DNA of 64,000 bases from Marinomonas sp. IMCC 4694 (GCF_008122525.1 NZ_VSRV01000001.1:1488001-1552000); one strand, 5' to 3'; counted from the first letter of the stretch, positions 26,285 through 34,827 are shown. Made by a program: numbers and translations. Notes: a model not told the origin generated them from the sequence alone.

Positions 26285-26296
26285 TTAACATGTTAA
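26285..26296. promoter_or_regulatory. Operator-like palindrome, hpaE side
   Basis: A second perfect copy of TTAACATGTTAA, 98 bp upstream of the hpaE ATG and 150 bp from the first. Two identical palindromes in one divergent control region indicate a shared repressor, possibly acting by looping. Confidence 0.65.
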
Positions 26297-26393
26297 TGAT
26301 TTTGCCCCTTTATAGTGTTTTAAAAAGTCGTTTCTTAGTGATGACTGACGCAGTGGGCAGGTTAATAATTCACTACATAATGAGGCAGTGACC

Positions 26394-27857
26394 ATGATCA
26401 AGAACTTAATAAATGGCAAATGGGTCGACAGCAAAGAGACCTTTCAAACCTTTAATCCTGCCACCGGTGAGATGTTGGCTGACGTGGCGCACGCCTCCGA
26501 TGCCCAAGTGGCCGAGGCCGTTGCGGCCGCCAAAGCGGCGTTTCCTGCGTGGGCCAACATGCCAGTGGCGAAACGTTCAAAAATCATCACCAAATTAGGG
26601 GATTTAATTGCCGACAACGTAGAGGCTTTAGCGCAAATGGAAACCGCTGACACCGGGTTGCCTTTGTATCAAACACAAAACGCCTTAGTTCCTCGCGCCG
26701 CCAATAATTTTTACTTTTTTGCTGAAATGGCAAAGCAAATGAATGGCCATACCTATCCGATGGACGACCAAATGCTGAACTATTCTTTGTATCAGCCAAC
26801 GGGAGTGTGTGCGCTTATTTCCCCATGGAACGTGCCTTTCATGACGGGCACATGGAAAACCGCCCCTTGTCTTGCTTTGGGCAATACCGCGGTTATGAAG
26901 CAATCTGAATTGTCCCCTTTGACCACAGACTTTCTGGGGCACTTGGCGTTAGAAGCCGGTATCCCAGCTGGTGTGTTTAACATTGTGCATGGCTTCGGTG
27001 CGACAACGGGAAATGCGCTAATCACCAACCCTGACGTTGCTGCGATTTCATTTACGGGCGGTACTTCAACGGGCAAACACATTATTGCGACGGCGGGATT
27101 AAAAAAATTCTCGATGGAATTGGGCGGTAAATCGCCTGTGATGATTTTTGATGATTGTGATTACGAGCGTGCACTCGATGCCGCCGTCTTTGGTATTTTT
27201 TCAATCAATGGAGAGCGCTGTACAGCAGGTTCTCGAATTTTTGTACAAAAAACCATTTACGATAAATTCTGTGCCGATTTTGCCGCGCGAGCAAACAAAA
27301 TAGAGGTGGGTGATCCGACCAATATGAACACCAAGGTGGGCGCCTTGATTAGCCAGCAGCATTGGGAAAAAGTGACCGGTTACATCCATATTGGAATCGC
27401 AGAGGGAGCGACCCTGATTGCGGGTGGGCCAGACAAGCCTATAGATGAACTGCCTGAGGCTTTAAAAGGCGGGCATTTTGTGCGCCCAACCGCGTTTCGT
27501 GATGTGACCAATGACATGCGCATCGCTCGCGAAGAAATTTTTGGTCCGGTTGCTGTGCTGATCCCCTTTGAAGACGAAGAAGATGTGATTCAAATGGCAA
27601 ACGACAACGAGTACGGATTGGCTTCTTACTTGTGGACTCAAGACAACGGTAAAGTGCACCGTATTGCGAATCGAATCGAAGCGGGCATGTTGTTTGTAAA
27701 CAGCCAAAACGTTCGTGATTTGCGAACGCCCTTTGGGGGGATGAAGTCCTCAGGTACCGGTCGCGAAGGCGGTGTTTACAGCTATGAGATTTTTTGTGAG
27801 CCGAAAAATATTTGCATCAGTATGGGTCACCACCACATTCCTAAGTGGGGTGTGTAA
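26394..27857 (+). CDS. hpaE: 5-carboxymethyl-2-hydroxymuconate semialdehyde dehydrogenase
   Basis: The NAD-dependent aldehyde dehydrogenase oxidises the ring-cleavage semialdehyde. Residues seen are the catalytic Cys in NGERCTAGSR (about 275), the general base Glu in SMELGGKSP (about 241), the cofactor block ISPWNVPFMTGTWK, and the C-terminal end near FGGMKSSGTGREGG. ATG at 26394 has GAGG 8 nt upstream; the GTG at 26388 does not. The 487 residues are the usual ALDH length. It heads the plus-strand operon E-F-D. Confidence 0.95.
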   Translation: MIKNLINGKWVDSKETFQTFNPATGEMLADVAHASDAQVAEAVAAAKAAFPAWANMPVAKRSKIITKLGDLIADNVEALAQMETADTGLPLYQTQNALVPRAANNFYFFAEMAKQMNGHTYPMDDQMLNYSLYQPTGVCALISPWNVPFMTGTWKTAPCLALGNTAVMKQSELSPLTTDFLGHLALEAGIPAGVFNIVHGFGATTGNALITNPDVAAISFTGGTSTGKHIIATAGLKKFSMELGGKSPVMIFDDCDYERALDAAVFGIFSINGERCTAGSRIFVQKTIYDKFCADFAARANKIEVGDPTNMNTKVGALISQQHWEKVTGYIHIGIAEGATLIAGGPDKPIDELPEALKGGHFVRPTAFRDVTNDMRIAREEIFGPVAVLIPFEDEEDVIQMANDNEYGLASYLWTQDNGKVHRIANRIEAGMLFVNSQNVRDLRTPFGGMKSSGTGREGGVYSYEIFCEPKNICISMGHHHIPKWGV

Positions 27858-27956
27858 TCCGTGGAAGTCTGTAATCCATGGAAGTTTGTAATGAGTGCAA
27901 ATATGTCGATTTGCTAAGGTGTGCAGAGGGTAAACGCTCTGCCAAAGGGGGGATCT

Positions 27957-28337
27957 ATGCCGCATTTTATTGTTGAGTACTCGGCCAATTTAGACGATAA
28001 ACTGGACTTTCAGCCGTTATTTAAAGCGTTTCATGAGTATGTTGTGTCAACGGGTGAGTTTCCGTTGGGAGGCGTGCGCAGTCGAGCGATTCGCTGCGAT
28101 GATTATCGCGTGGCGGATGGTCGTGATGATTTTGCGCTGCTGAATCTTACGCTCAAAATAGGCCATGGCCGCAGCATGGCGTTGCGTCAAGAGGTGGCGG
28201 ACAATGTGTTTCGTATTTTGTGTGAGTGGATGGCACCCATAACGGACAATGGTTATTGCCAAATTTCGTTTGAGCTGACGGAATTGGATCCGGTACTTAA
28301 ATTTAATAAAAATAATATTCACGCTCTTTTTCGTTAG
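27957..28337 (+). CDS. hpaF: 5-carboxymethyl-2-hydroxymuconate Delta-isomerase
   Basis: The 126-residue isomerase is a tautomerase-like trimer whose catalytic base is the N-terminal proline after Met removal. It begins MPHFIVEYSANL, and GGVRSRAIRCDDYRVADG and TLKIGHGRS follow. The start at 27957 is fixed by the GGGGGGA ribosome-binding site and by the need for Pro2; an upstream in-frame ATG is discarded. It interconverts the hydroxymuconate and oxo forms between HpaE and HpaG. It lies 99 bp after hpaE. Confidence 0.94.
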   Translation: MPHFIVEYSANLDDKLDFQPLFKAFHEYVVSTGEFPLGGVRSRAIRCDDYRVADGRDDFALLNLTLKIGHGRSMALRQEVADNVFRILCEWMAPITDNGYCQISFELTELDPVLKFNKNNIHALFR

Positions 28338-28366
28338 AGCGTGTGACACGAGAAGAGGTGTTACCT

Positions 28367-29296
28367 ATGGGTAAGTTAGCGTTGGCCGCAAAAATCACAC
28401 ATGTGCCTTCTATGTACCTTTCTGAATTGGATGGCCCTCGCAAAGGGTCGCGTCAGTCGGCCATTGACGGTCATTATGAGATTGCCCGTCGTTGCAAAGC
28501 ATTAAACGTAGACACCATAGTGGTATTCGACACCCATTGGCTAGTGAACGCGAATTATCATATCAATTGTGCCCCGCATTTTAAGGGCACGTATACCAGC
28601 AACGAACTGCCGCATTTTATTAAGAATATGCCCTATGAAGTGCATGGCAATCCTCAATTAGGCAAGATCATCGCCCAAATGTGTAACCAGCAAGGCGTTG
28701 AAACCTTAGCTCATGACGACACCACTCTGGCCCCTGAATACGGTACTTTAGTGCCGATGCGTTATATGAATCAAGATTTACACTTCAAGGTGATTTCGGT
28801 CTCGGCTCTGTTGACGGTGCATTATCTGAATGATTCGGCACGATTTGGCTGGGCGCTGCGCGAAGCGATTGAAAAACACTACGATGGCACGGTAGCGATT
28901 TTAGCCAGTGGCTCTTTGTCGCATCGTTTTGCACAAAATGGCAGTGCACCAGATTTCGCCCATAAAGTATGGAGTCCATTCCTTGAATCTTTGGATCATT
29001 CGGTGGTGGAAATGTGGAAAAATGCTCAGTGGAAAACCTTTTGTGACATGCTGCCAGAGTACGCGGCGAAAGGTCATGGAGAAGGCTTCATGCACGATAC
29101 AGCGATGTTGCTGGGCGCGCTTGGTTGGTCGGACTACGATCAAGAAGTCGAAGTGCTAACCCCTTATTTTGGGGCGTCTGGCACGGGACAAATCAACGCG
29201 ATTTTCCCTGTTTCTCCCCAAACAGGTCACGCGGTGCCTGGCCCGCAGGCATCGGAAGAAAACGGCACCTTTACGTATGGTAAGAGCCGCCTTTAA
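28367..29296 (+). CDS. hpaD: 3,4-dihydroxyphenylacetate 2,3-dioxygenase
   Basis: HpaD opens the homoprotocatechuate ring by extradiol cleavage with Fe(II). It belongs to the LigB-type class III family: MGKLALAAKITHVPSMYLSE contains the first His ligand, VFDTHWLVNANYH the next, and HGEGFMHDTAM lies near the end. ATG at 28367 (AGAGG 8 nt upstream) gives 309 residues and begins like the E. coli protein. It is the ring-cleaving step for the whole cluster. No hpaBC monooxygenase is in the window, so the upstream supply of dihydroxyphenylacetate must be encoded elsewhere. Confidence 0.95.
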   Translation: MGKLALAAKITHVPSMYLSELDGPRKGSRQSAIDGHYEIARRCKALNVDTIVVFDTHWLVNANYHINCAPHFKGTYTSNELPHFIKNMPYEVHGNPQLGKIIAQMCNQQGVETLAHDDTTLAPEYGTLVPMRYMNQDLHFKVISVSALLTVHYLNDSARFGWALREAIEKHYDGTVAILASGSLSHRFAQNGSAPDFAHKVWSPFLESLDHSVVEMWKNAQWKTFCDMLPEYAAKGHGEGFMHDTAMLLGALGWSDYDQEVEVLTPYFGASGTGQINAIFPVSPQTGHAVPGPQASEENGTFTYGKSRL

Positions 29297-29323
29297 TTTG
29301 CCCATAGATCAAAGGAGTTAAGC

Positions 29324-29785
29324 ATGATTCAAGCACCAGAATTAAAACATTTTGTGACCTTATATGTGGAAGTGGCCCCCCCTCAAGAAATAGGGGTTTC
29401 TTTGCATGGTGAGCGTCGAGTGATTCCTATTACCGGTGGAACCGCCAAAGGGCATGGCTGGCAAGGTAAGGTACTACCTGGAGGGGCGGATTATCAGCTG
29501 ATCCTGACCCCGCGTATGGCTCATCTTGATGCTCATTATGTGATTGAACTGGACGAGGGCGAGCGTATTTACATTCACAATAAAGCCTTGCGTGTGGCGA
29601 CTGCCGACGTCACAAATAAGCTGAAGCAGGGCATTCCAGTTGACCCTGAGTGCATTTATTTTCGTTGTACACCCGTGTTTGAAACCAGCGCTCCGAATCT
29701 GCAATGGATAACGGAAAGGGTGTTTATCGGAACCGGGATTCGCCGGCCAGATTTGGTTGAGTTACAAATATTTGAAGTTCTGTAA
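29324..29785 (+). CDS. DUF3237-family protein
   Basis: The 153-residue protein matches the DUF3237/UPF0311 pattern: PELKHFVTLYVEVAPPQEIG, then VIPITGGTAKGHGWQGKVLPGGADYQ, split here by family convention, and a C-terminal TERVFIGTGIRRPDLVELQIF. The family is a small beta-barrel with no established reaction, often found beside aromatic or lactone catabolic genes. AAAGGAG lies before the ATG. It lies 27 bp after hpaD and is very probably cotranscribed, suggesting an accessory role in ring-cleavage metabolism. Confidence 0.85.
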   Translation: MIQAPELKHFVTLYVEVAPPQEIGVSLHGERRVIPITGGTAKGHGWQGKVLPGGADYQLILTPRMAHLDAHYVIELDEGERIYIHNKALRVATADVTNKLKQGIPVDPECIYFRCTPVFETSAPNLQWITERVFIGTGIRRPDLVELQIFEVL

Positions 29786-29800
29786 CAAATATAATGATGA

Positions 29801-29830
29801 AACTGTATATAATTTTGTTTATAAACAGTT
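29801..29830. promoter_or_regulatory. Long inverted repeat upstream of the TRAP genes
   Basis: AACTGTATATAA (29801-29812) and TTATAAACAGTT (29819-29830) are inverted repeats matching at 11 of 12 positions, with a 6-bp spacer. It is AT-rich with no T-tract, so an operator is more likely than a terminator. The regulator is unknown. Confidence 0.5.
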
Positions 29831-29841
29831 ATAGTGAGTTA

Positions 29842-29858
29842 CATGTTTTGTTAACATG
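29842..29858. promoter_or_regulatory. Degenerate relative of the hpa palindrome
   Basis: CATGTT and AACATG half-sites separated by TTGTT, with the right half reading TTAACATG as in the hpa operators. It lies 44 bp before the dctQ ATG and could place the TRAP genes under the same repressor. Confidence 0.35.
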
Positions 29859-29901
29859 AGAAATAATGACAATAATAATAAAGTCTCCCATGGGGGTTTT
29901 C

Positions 29902-30438
29902 ATGCAAATGAATGAATGGATAAAGAAACATTACCCAGAACCGAACCTGTATCGATGGATCGGTGTGGTGCTGGAAGGCGTTTCAGCCATAGTGTTGCTA
30001 TTTATAGTGTTGCTTACTTGTGGTGATGTGGTTGGACGGTATTTTTTTAATAATTCAATTGATGGTGCGGTCGAAATGACCCAGCTTGGATTGGCCATCA
30101 TGGTGTTTGCGCAAATGCCAGTGATGACATGGCGCGGCAGTCATGTGGTTGTGGATCTTTTGGATGCGGTATTGGGTAAACGCGTCATTAAAGTGCTTGG
30201 TATTTTCTCTGTGTTCATTGTGTCTACCTCGTTTTACTTCTTAGCGTTGCGTATTTTTCAACTCGCTGAACGGTCTATTCGACGTGGCGAGTTGACCGAG
30301 TATCTCGAACTGCCTGCCGGTTATATTGCCCAATACATTGCTGTAATGAGCTGGTTAACTGCGGCTTGTATGCTTACTTATGGCGCTTATCGGGTGTTAA
30401 CAAACAAAAATGACGTTTCACAATCGGTAGGAGAATAG
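29902..30438 (+). CDS. dctQ: TRAP transporter small membrane subunit (DctQ)
   Basis: The protein has four predicted membrane helices, including LEGVSAIVLLFIVLLTCGDV, and the family motif VGRYFF just after helix 1, then AVEMTQLGLAIMVF. ATG at 29902, with GGGGG 5 nt upstream, gives 178 residues; an earlier ATG at 29866 adds a non-conserved tail. It pairs with DctM to form the sodium-coupled transporter. Position after hpaD suggests that the cargo is 4-hydroxyphenylacetate or a related aromatic acid, an inference from context. Confidence 0.88.
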   Translation: MQMNEWIKKHYPEPNLYRWIGVVLEGVSAIVLLFIVLLTCGDVVGRYFFNNSIDGAVEMTQLGLAIMVFAQMPVMTWRGSHVVVDLLDAVLGKRVIKVLGIFSVFIVSTSFYFLALRIFQLAERSIRRGELTEYLELPAGYIAQYIAVMSWLTAACMLTYGAYRVLTNKNDVSQSVGE

Positions 30439-30439
30439 C

Positions 30440-31768
30440 GTGTCGGTAGTCTTTATTGGTTTTGTTGTTCTTTTGGTGTTGATCCTGGTGTTGCGTATGC
30501 CGATTGCGTTTGCCATGGGCGTGGTGGGATTTTTTGGTTTTGCCATTTTGCAAGGCTTGGGGTTCGATAACGTCTTTTCATTTCGCTGGACGAGCTCCCT
30601 AACGTTGGCATCGAATCGTGTGATTGAGACGGTACAAGAATACAGCTTATCGGTTGTGCCTTTGTTCATTTTAATGGGCAATGTAGTGACGCGCTCTGGG
30701 CTGTCGCAAGAGCTGTACAACGCATCGTATGCGTTTCTGGGTCACCGTAAAGGCGGTTTGGCAATGTCGACAGTATTAGCATGTGGGGGATTTTCGGCCA
30801 TTTGTGGCTCCAGTTTAGCGACATCAGCCACCATGGCGAAAGTCGCCATGCCGCCCATGAAAAAGTTTGGTTACTCCGATGGATTGGCAACGGCTTCGAT
30901 CGCTGCAGGGGGCACTCTGGGGATTTTGATTCCACCCAGCGTGATCTTGGTAATTTATGGTTTATTGACGGAATCCAGTATCCGCGAATTGTTCGCTGCA
31001 GGCTTTATTCCAGGCATGTTGGGCATTGTTCTGTACATGGTCGCGGTGCGTTATGTGGTCTGGCGCGACCCTTCAGCTGGGCCGGCGGGTGAGCGCATGA
31101 CGTTCAAAGAACGCATGGTCGCGCTAAAAGGCATTTGGGGCGTTTTGCTGCTGTTCACGATTGTGATGGGCGGCATCTACTTGGGTGTGTTCACACCGAC
31201 AGAAGCCGCTGGGATAGGTGCTGGCGGCGCACTGTTAATCGGTTTTGCACGTCGTAGTTTGAACTTGGTTGCGGTATACGAAACCTTGATCGACACGGTG
31301 AGAACCTCGGCTATGTTGTTCAGCGTGGTGATTGGTGCCTTGGTGTTTTCTGACTTTATTAATCGTGCTGGCTTACCGGACGCCTTACTCAATTTTGTGA
31401 CGGCGCTGGACGTATCGCCGATGGTGGTGATTCTGGTGATTTTAGGCATTTATATCGTGCTGGGTATGGTGTTTGAAAGCTTGTCTATGCTGTTGCTGAC
31501 GGTGCCTGTGTTTTATCCGTTGGTGGCCAGCCTTGGGTTTGATCTGGTGTGGTTTGGTATTGTTGTGGTAGTGGTGACCGAAATCAGCTTAATTACACCG
31601 CCGGTAGGAATGAACGTGTTTGTTCTCAGTGCGGTATTAAAAAATGTAAAAGCCGCAACAATCTTTAAAGGCGTAACCCCTTTTTGGTGCGTGGATATCA
31701 TTCGACTGTTGATCATTGTTTTTGTGTTTCAAGTGTCGATGTTTTTACCTGAGTTATTGTATCGATAA
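30440..31768 (+). CDS. dctM: TRAP transporter large membrane subunit (DctM)
   Basis: The 442-residue channel subunit has about 12 membrane helices. Family signatures are GGFSAICGSSLATSATMAKV, GGTLGILIPPS and the late LITPPVGMNVFVLS. The GTG start at 30440 has GGAG 8 nt upstream and lies 1 bp after dctQ, so the two are cotranscribed. In the ancestral arrangement dctP followed directly; an IS5-family element now lies between them. Confidence 0.93.
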   Translation: MSVVFIGFVVLLVLILVLRMPIAFAMGVVGFFGFAILQGLGFDNVFSFRWTSSLTLASNRVIETVQEYSLSVVPLFILMGNVVTRSGLSQELYNASYAFLGHRKGGLAMSTVLACGGFSAICGSSLATSATMAKVAMPPMKKFGYSDGLATASIAAGGTLGILIPPSVILVIYGLLTESSIRELFAAGFIPGMLGIVLYMVAVRYVVWRDPSAGPAGERMTFKERMVALKGIWGVLLLFTIVMGGIYLGVFTPTEAAGIGAGGALLIGFARRSLNLVAVYETLIDTVRTSAMLFSVVIGALVFSDFINRAGLPDALLNFVTALDVSPMVVILVILGIYIVLGMVFESLSMLLLTVPVFYPLVASLGFDLVWFGIVVVVVTEISLITPPVGMNVFVLSAVLKNVKAATIFKGVTPFWCVDIIRLLIIVFVFQVSMFLPELLYR

Positions 31769-31784
31769 GTGTTGTTAGAGAGCA

Positions 31785-31816
31785 CCGATAGGGTTTTATT
31801 AACAAGACCCTATCGG
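31785..31816 (+). promoter_or_regulatory. Intercistronic hairpin after dctM
   Basis: CCGATAGGGT (31785-31794) pairs with ACCCTATCGG (31807-31816), a 10-bp stem with 12-nt loop and no T-tract. Such hairpins between TRAP genes can protect or process the message and favour the abundant binding protein; that role is inference. Confidence 0.55.
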
Positions 31817-31850
31817 CAAAATAAATCATATAAAATAGGAATAATAAAAT

Positions 31851-33067
31851 GAGACCTTTGCATGAGCAGTCGATCTAGCCATATTGCTTGCCAAAGGTCT
31901 TTTATAAAAAATTCAATCAACGTCTTTATAGAAAACGGTCAACATCGTTAAAAATCAGTGCTCTTTAACTCATAAAAATGCCCACATAGTCCACTTGGAC
32001 GGACTTTACTTGCTATCTCAGCATTCTCGTTGGATACGAAACGCCCGTTTTAGGTTGTAAGCCATACAAATTAAACTCACCCTAGCCTGATTGCGAGCCC
32101 GTCCTAGATAACGCGCTTTACCTAACCCATAGTGCAATTTCATTATCCCAAAGACATGCTCTACACGGGAACGAATACTGGAAAAATAACGGTTTTGCTT
32201 TTCTTGATCCTCGTTAAGAGGTCTATTACGATAAGCTCGATGGATAATGCATTCTTTGACCTTTTTTTGCTTCAATAACCTGCTGTGCTGGGCACTTTTG
32301 TACGCACTGTCTGCATACACTTCCCGCTCATGACCAGTGAGTATCGATTCAAATGGAATCGAATCGTGAACATTGCCTGCCGTGAGCATGACTTCTTTGA
32401 CAAAACCATCCTCATCCACATTTGTATGGGCCTTAAAACCATAGGTGGTTTTACGTTTTCCATCGCTGCTTTGCTTAACGCTATAGCCTGCTTCTGGGTC
32501 TTGCGTGTTTTTACCCTCAGCATTCTTACGAGGACGAGCATTCTTCGCTTCTATCACGCTGGCATCTATGATGCTTATCTCACCTTGTTTGATGATCAGA
32601 CTTTGTTCGGCTAACTGGGCATTGATCTCGGTCATCGCTGCGTCTAGTAATCCGTTTTTCTCTAGCAGATTACGGAAACGCCAAATTGTACTGTGGTCGG
32701 GAACGCCTTGATCTAGGCCGACACCGACAAACCGGCGAAATAATAAGTCGCGAGCCAGTGCTTTTTCCAGCGCTGGGTCACTTAGGTTGTGCCATGATTG
32801 CAATAACAAAGCTTTAAACATCATCAACGGAGGCCAAGCGCGTTCACCTTTTGTACGGTTGTGAATGTCACAGAATAATCGCTCAATGCAGGACCAATTC
32901 AACAAGTCATGAATCTCGTCAAATTCTTCAATAAACCGATTCGATGCTTGCAGCGCATCGGCAAAGCTCTGTTGTTTTAACTCTTTCCACGCCATTTTTT
33001 GATTGCTCTTCTTTGCTTTTGGTTATTATCTCATAGGATCGAAGGGGATTATTCGTGCAAAGGTCTC
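31851..33067 (-). mobile_element. IS5-family insertion sequence
   Basis: The 1217-bp element has inverted ends GAGACCTTTGCA (31851-31862) and TGCAAAGGTCTC (33056-33067). It is flanked by the direct repeat AAAAT (31846-31850, 33068-33072), although the duplication could be read as AAA if a T/A is counted in the ends. One intact transposase is present. Near the left end CAAAGGTCT (31892-31900) can pair with the terminal AGACCTTTG and is followed by TTTT, forming a terminator-like structure against incoming dctQM transcription. Intact ends and gene indicate recent insertion. Confidence 0.92.
32018..32995 (-). CDS. IS5-family transposase
   Basis: The 325-residue DDE transposase begins with the DUF772-type helical domain (FDEIHDLLNWSCIE, WPPLMMFKALLLQSWHNLSD, PDHSTIWRFRNLLEK). 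The catalytic triad is DASVIEAKN (first Asp), YADSAYKS (second Asp) and RVEHVFGIMK (Glu). All three are present and the frame is unbroken, so it should be active. It is encoded antisense to the surrounding TRAP genes. The family normally carries a single transposase gene of about this length. Confidence 0.95.
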   Translation of the reverse strand: MAWKELKQQSFADALQASNRFIEEFDEIHDLLNWSCIERLFCDIHNRTKGERAWPPLMMFKALLLQSWHNLSDPALEKALARDLLFRRFVGVGLDQGVPDHSTIWRFRNLLEKNGLLDAAMTEINAQLAEQSLIIKQGEISIIDASVIEAKNARPRKNAEGKNTQDPEAGYSVKQSSDGKRKTTYGFKAHTNVDEDGFVKEVMLTAGNVHDSIPFESILTGHEREVYADSAYKSAQHSRLLKQKKVKECIIHRAYRNRPLNEDQEKQNRYFSSIRSRVEHVFGIMKLHYGLGKARYLGRARNQARVSLICMAYNLKRAFRIQREC

Positions 33068-33070
33068 AAA

Positions 33071-34099
33071 ATGATGAATTTTAATAAGAGTTTACTTTGC
33101 TTGGCTGTGGGCGCCGCCGTGTCTTTTCCAGCCTTTGCAGCGGATGTGACCTTTCGTGTTGCTACTTGGTTGCCGCCGACCAACCCACAAAATGAGACCG
33201 TTTGGCCAACGTGGAAAAAATGGGTAGAAGAAGCAACCGAGGGACGAGTAGAAATTGTTATTGAGAACTACACAGGTCACCCTAAAACGATATTCGATGC
33301 AGTTGAGGACGGTGTATACGACATCGGTTTTTCGGTGAATGCGTATATTCCGGGACGTTTTTCTTTACCTGGTGTGGCTGAGATTCCAGGTGAGATTACC
33401 GACGCGGAAACCGGTTCTGTTGCCCTATGGCGAACGTACAAGGATTATTTCGAACCTGCTCACGAATACGATGGCTTGCAGCTTTTAGCCTTGTTTGTTC
33501 ATGGTCCCGGACAGCTGCATACTACCTTCCCTGTCAACTCATTAGCGGATTTGAAAGGCAAAAAAATGCGCCTTGGCGGTGGTTTGCTCAGCGTTCTTGC
33601 AGAGCGTTTAGACGTCACTCCCGTGTCTGCTCCCGCACCAAAGTCCTACGAAATGATGCAGCAAGGGGTGGTTGATGGAACCTTTTTGCCCGCACAGGAA
33701 CAAAAGTTCTTTCGTTTAAGAGAATTAAGTACCGACCTCACTTTGTTTCCAAAAGGCTTATACACTACCGCATTCAGCGTGGTAATGAACACCGATGCGT
33801 TTGAAGAGCTGAGTAAAAAAGATCAAGCGGCCATCATGAGTGTGTCCGGTGAAAAACTCTCAAGATTAGCGGGTGCCGCTTGGGGTAAATCGGATGAAAA
33901 CGGTATTTTAGAAGCCAAGGAGAAAGGCGTAAATGTGGTTTTCTTGTCGGAAAATGATCAGCGTGTGAAAGACTTAAATGCCCTCTCTGAAGGCATCGAT
34001 CAGCTCTGGGTGGAGTCTGTTGCGGACCGAGATGTGGACGCAAAAGGCGCATTAGCGGCGTTCCGTCGATACGTTAAGGACATAAACAGCGAAAAATAA
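33071..34099 (+). CDS. dctP: TRAP transporter periplasmic substrate-binding protein (DctP)
   Basis: The 342-residue protein begins with a signal peptide (MMNFNKSLLCLAVGAAVSFP, cleavage near AFA-AD) and has the DctP fold: VTFRVATWLPPTNPQN, the LADLKGKKMRLGGG segment, and the binding-site region GVVDGTFLPAQE. It captures substrate for DctQM. The start codon lies 4 bp from the IS element, whose terminal repeat supplies AAAGG 7 nt upstream of ATG 33071. The original AGGA now lies on the far side of the IS. A frame running in from the IS (from 32999) is not a real extension. Confidence 0.93.
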   Translation: MMNFNKSLLCLAVGAAVSFPAFAADVTFRVATWLPPTNPQNETVWPTWKKWVEEATEGRVEIVIENYTGHPKTIFDAVEDGVYDIGFSVNAYIPGRFSLPGVAEIPGEITDAETGSVALWRTYKDYFEPAHEYDGLQLLALFVHGPGQLHTTFPVNSLADLKGKKMRLGGGLLSVLAERLDVTPVSAPAPKSYEMMQQGVVDGTFLPAQEQKFFRLRELSTDLTLFPKGLYTTAFSVVMNTDAFEELSKKDQAAIMSVSGEKLSRLAGAAWGKSDENGILEAKEKGVNVVFLSENDQRVKDLNALSEGIDQLWVESVADRDVDAKGALAAFRRYVKDINSEK

Positions 34100-34132
34100 C
34101 AGCGCAGCGCGATGATGAGTATTCGTGACGAT

Positions 34133-34167
34133 AAACGCCTAATGGGTTATTCATTAGGCGTTTTTTT
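34133..34167 (+). terminator. Intrinsic terminator after dctP
   Basis: AAACGCCTAATG (34133-34144) pairs with CATTAGGCGTTT (34152-34163), followed by a T-tract. It ends the TRAP transcript. Confidence 0.92.
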
Positions 34168-34372
34168 GTGAGCACAGACCTGGTAGATACCAAGTTAAAC
34201 ATCGCTCAGGGTGGCGTTTAGCCTAGTCGGGTGTTGGTGCTCGATAATGGAAAGGTTCCGTTCTGTGTCTGGTGATCATATTATGTTTTCAAGGGATTAG
34301 ATCGGGTTTAGATGAAACGTCTTAATACGACGAACCTCGCCCGATCCGTGTTTTGAATTACAGTTGGTTGAA

Positions 34373-34610
34373 TTATGCATGGATTTCGTTATAACGGCCC
34401 GAGATCTGGATCTCAATCAAACCTTTGTTAAACGCATCTCGCCGTTTTTCTGCATCTGGAAGGGATTTTGACACCAGTAAATACAAATCGTTTGGCTCTA
34501 TGGGCGGCATAAGTATTCCCAGCTGAGACCCGTCAAGACCTTCGGCTTTAGCGGCTTCCTTTGTGAAAGGAGAAGTTTGGCAGCATGGTTTAATCGGTAT
34601 TGGGAGTGAG
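34373..34610 (-). pseudogene. C-terminal relic of a periplasmic binding protein (SBP_bac_3-like)
   Basis: The minus-strand frame ending at 34373 reads SPFTKEAAKAEGLD, then PNDLYLLVSKSLPDAEKRRD, then FNKGLIEIQISGRYNEI. This resembles the last 70 residues of ABC-type solute-binding proteins (pattern YxxxSK..D...l..afN.gl..i...G.y..i). There is no start codon or upstream domain, so it is a fragment. The rest of 34168-34827 contains no supported gene. Confidence 0.6.
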
Positions 34611-34827
34611 TGGTCTCGTCCATTTCCAGGTTATGTAGCGGGTGCCATCGACACGGCCAACGCGAGTGTTAACTCATTGGGGGTATCACGACAGCGGTCA
34701 TCATTATGGCATTGTTCAACGTTGCATCAGGTGACGATTGTGATTACCCGTTCAATACGGATCATAATGCTAGAAAGTGAGAGGAGTTATAAAGCTGAGC
34801 GTTGAGCGTCAGTAAAACGCTTTAAAA

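Noticed and set aside
32999..33070. N-terminal extension of DctP starting inside the IS element
   Set aside because: The added 24 residues come from the IS end, and a proper signal peptide begins at 33071 with AAAGG 7 nt upstream.
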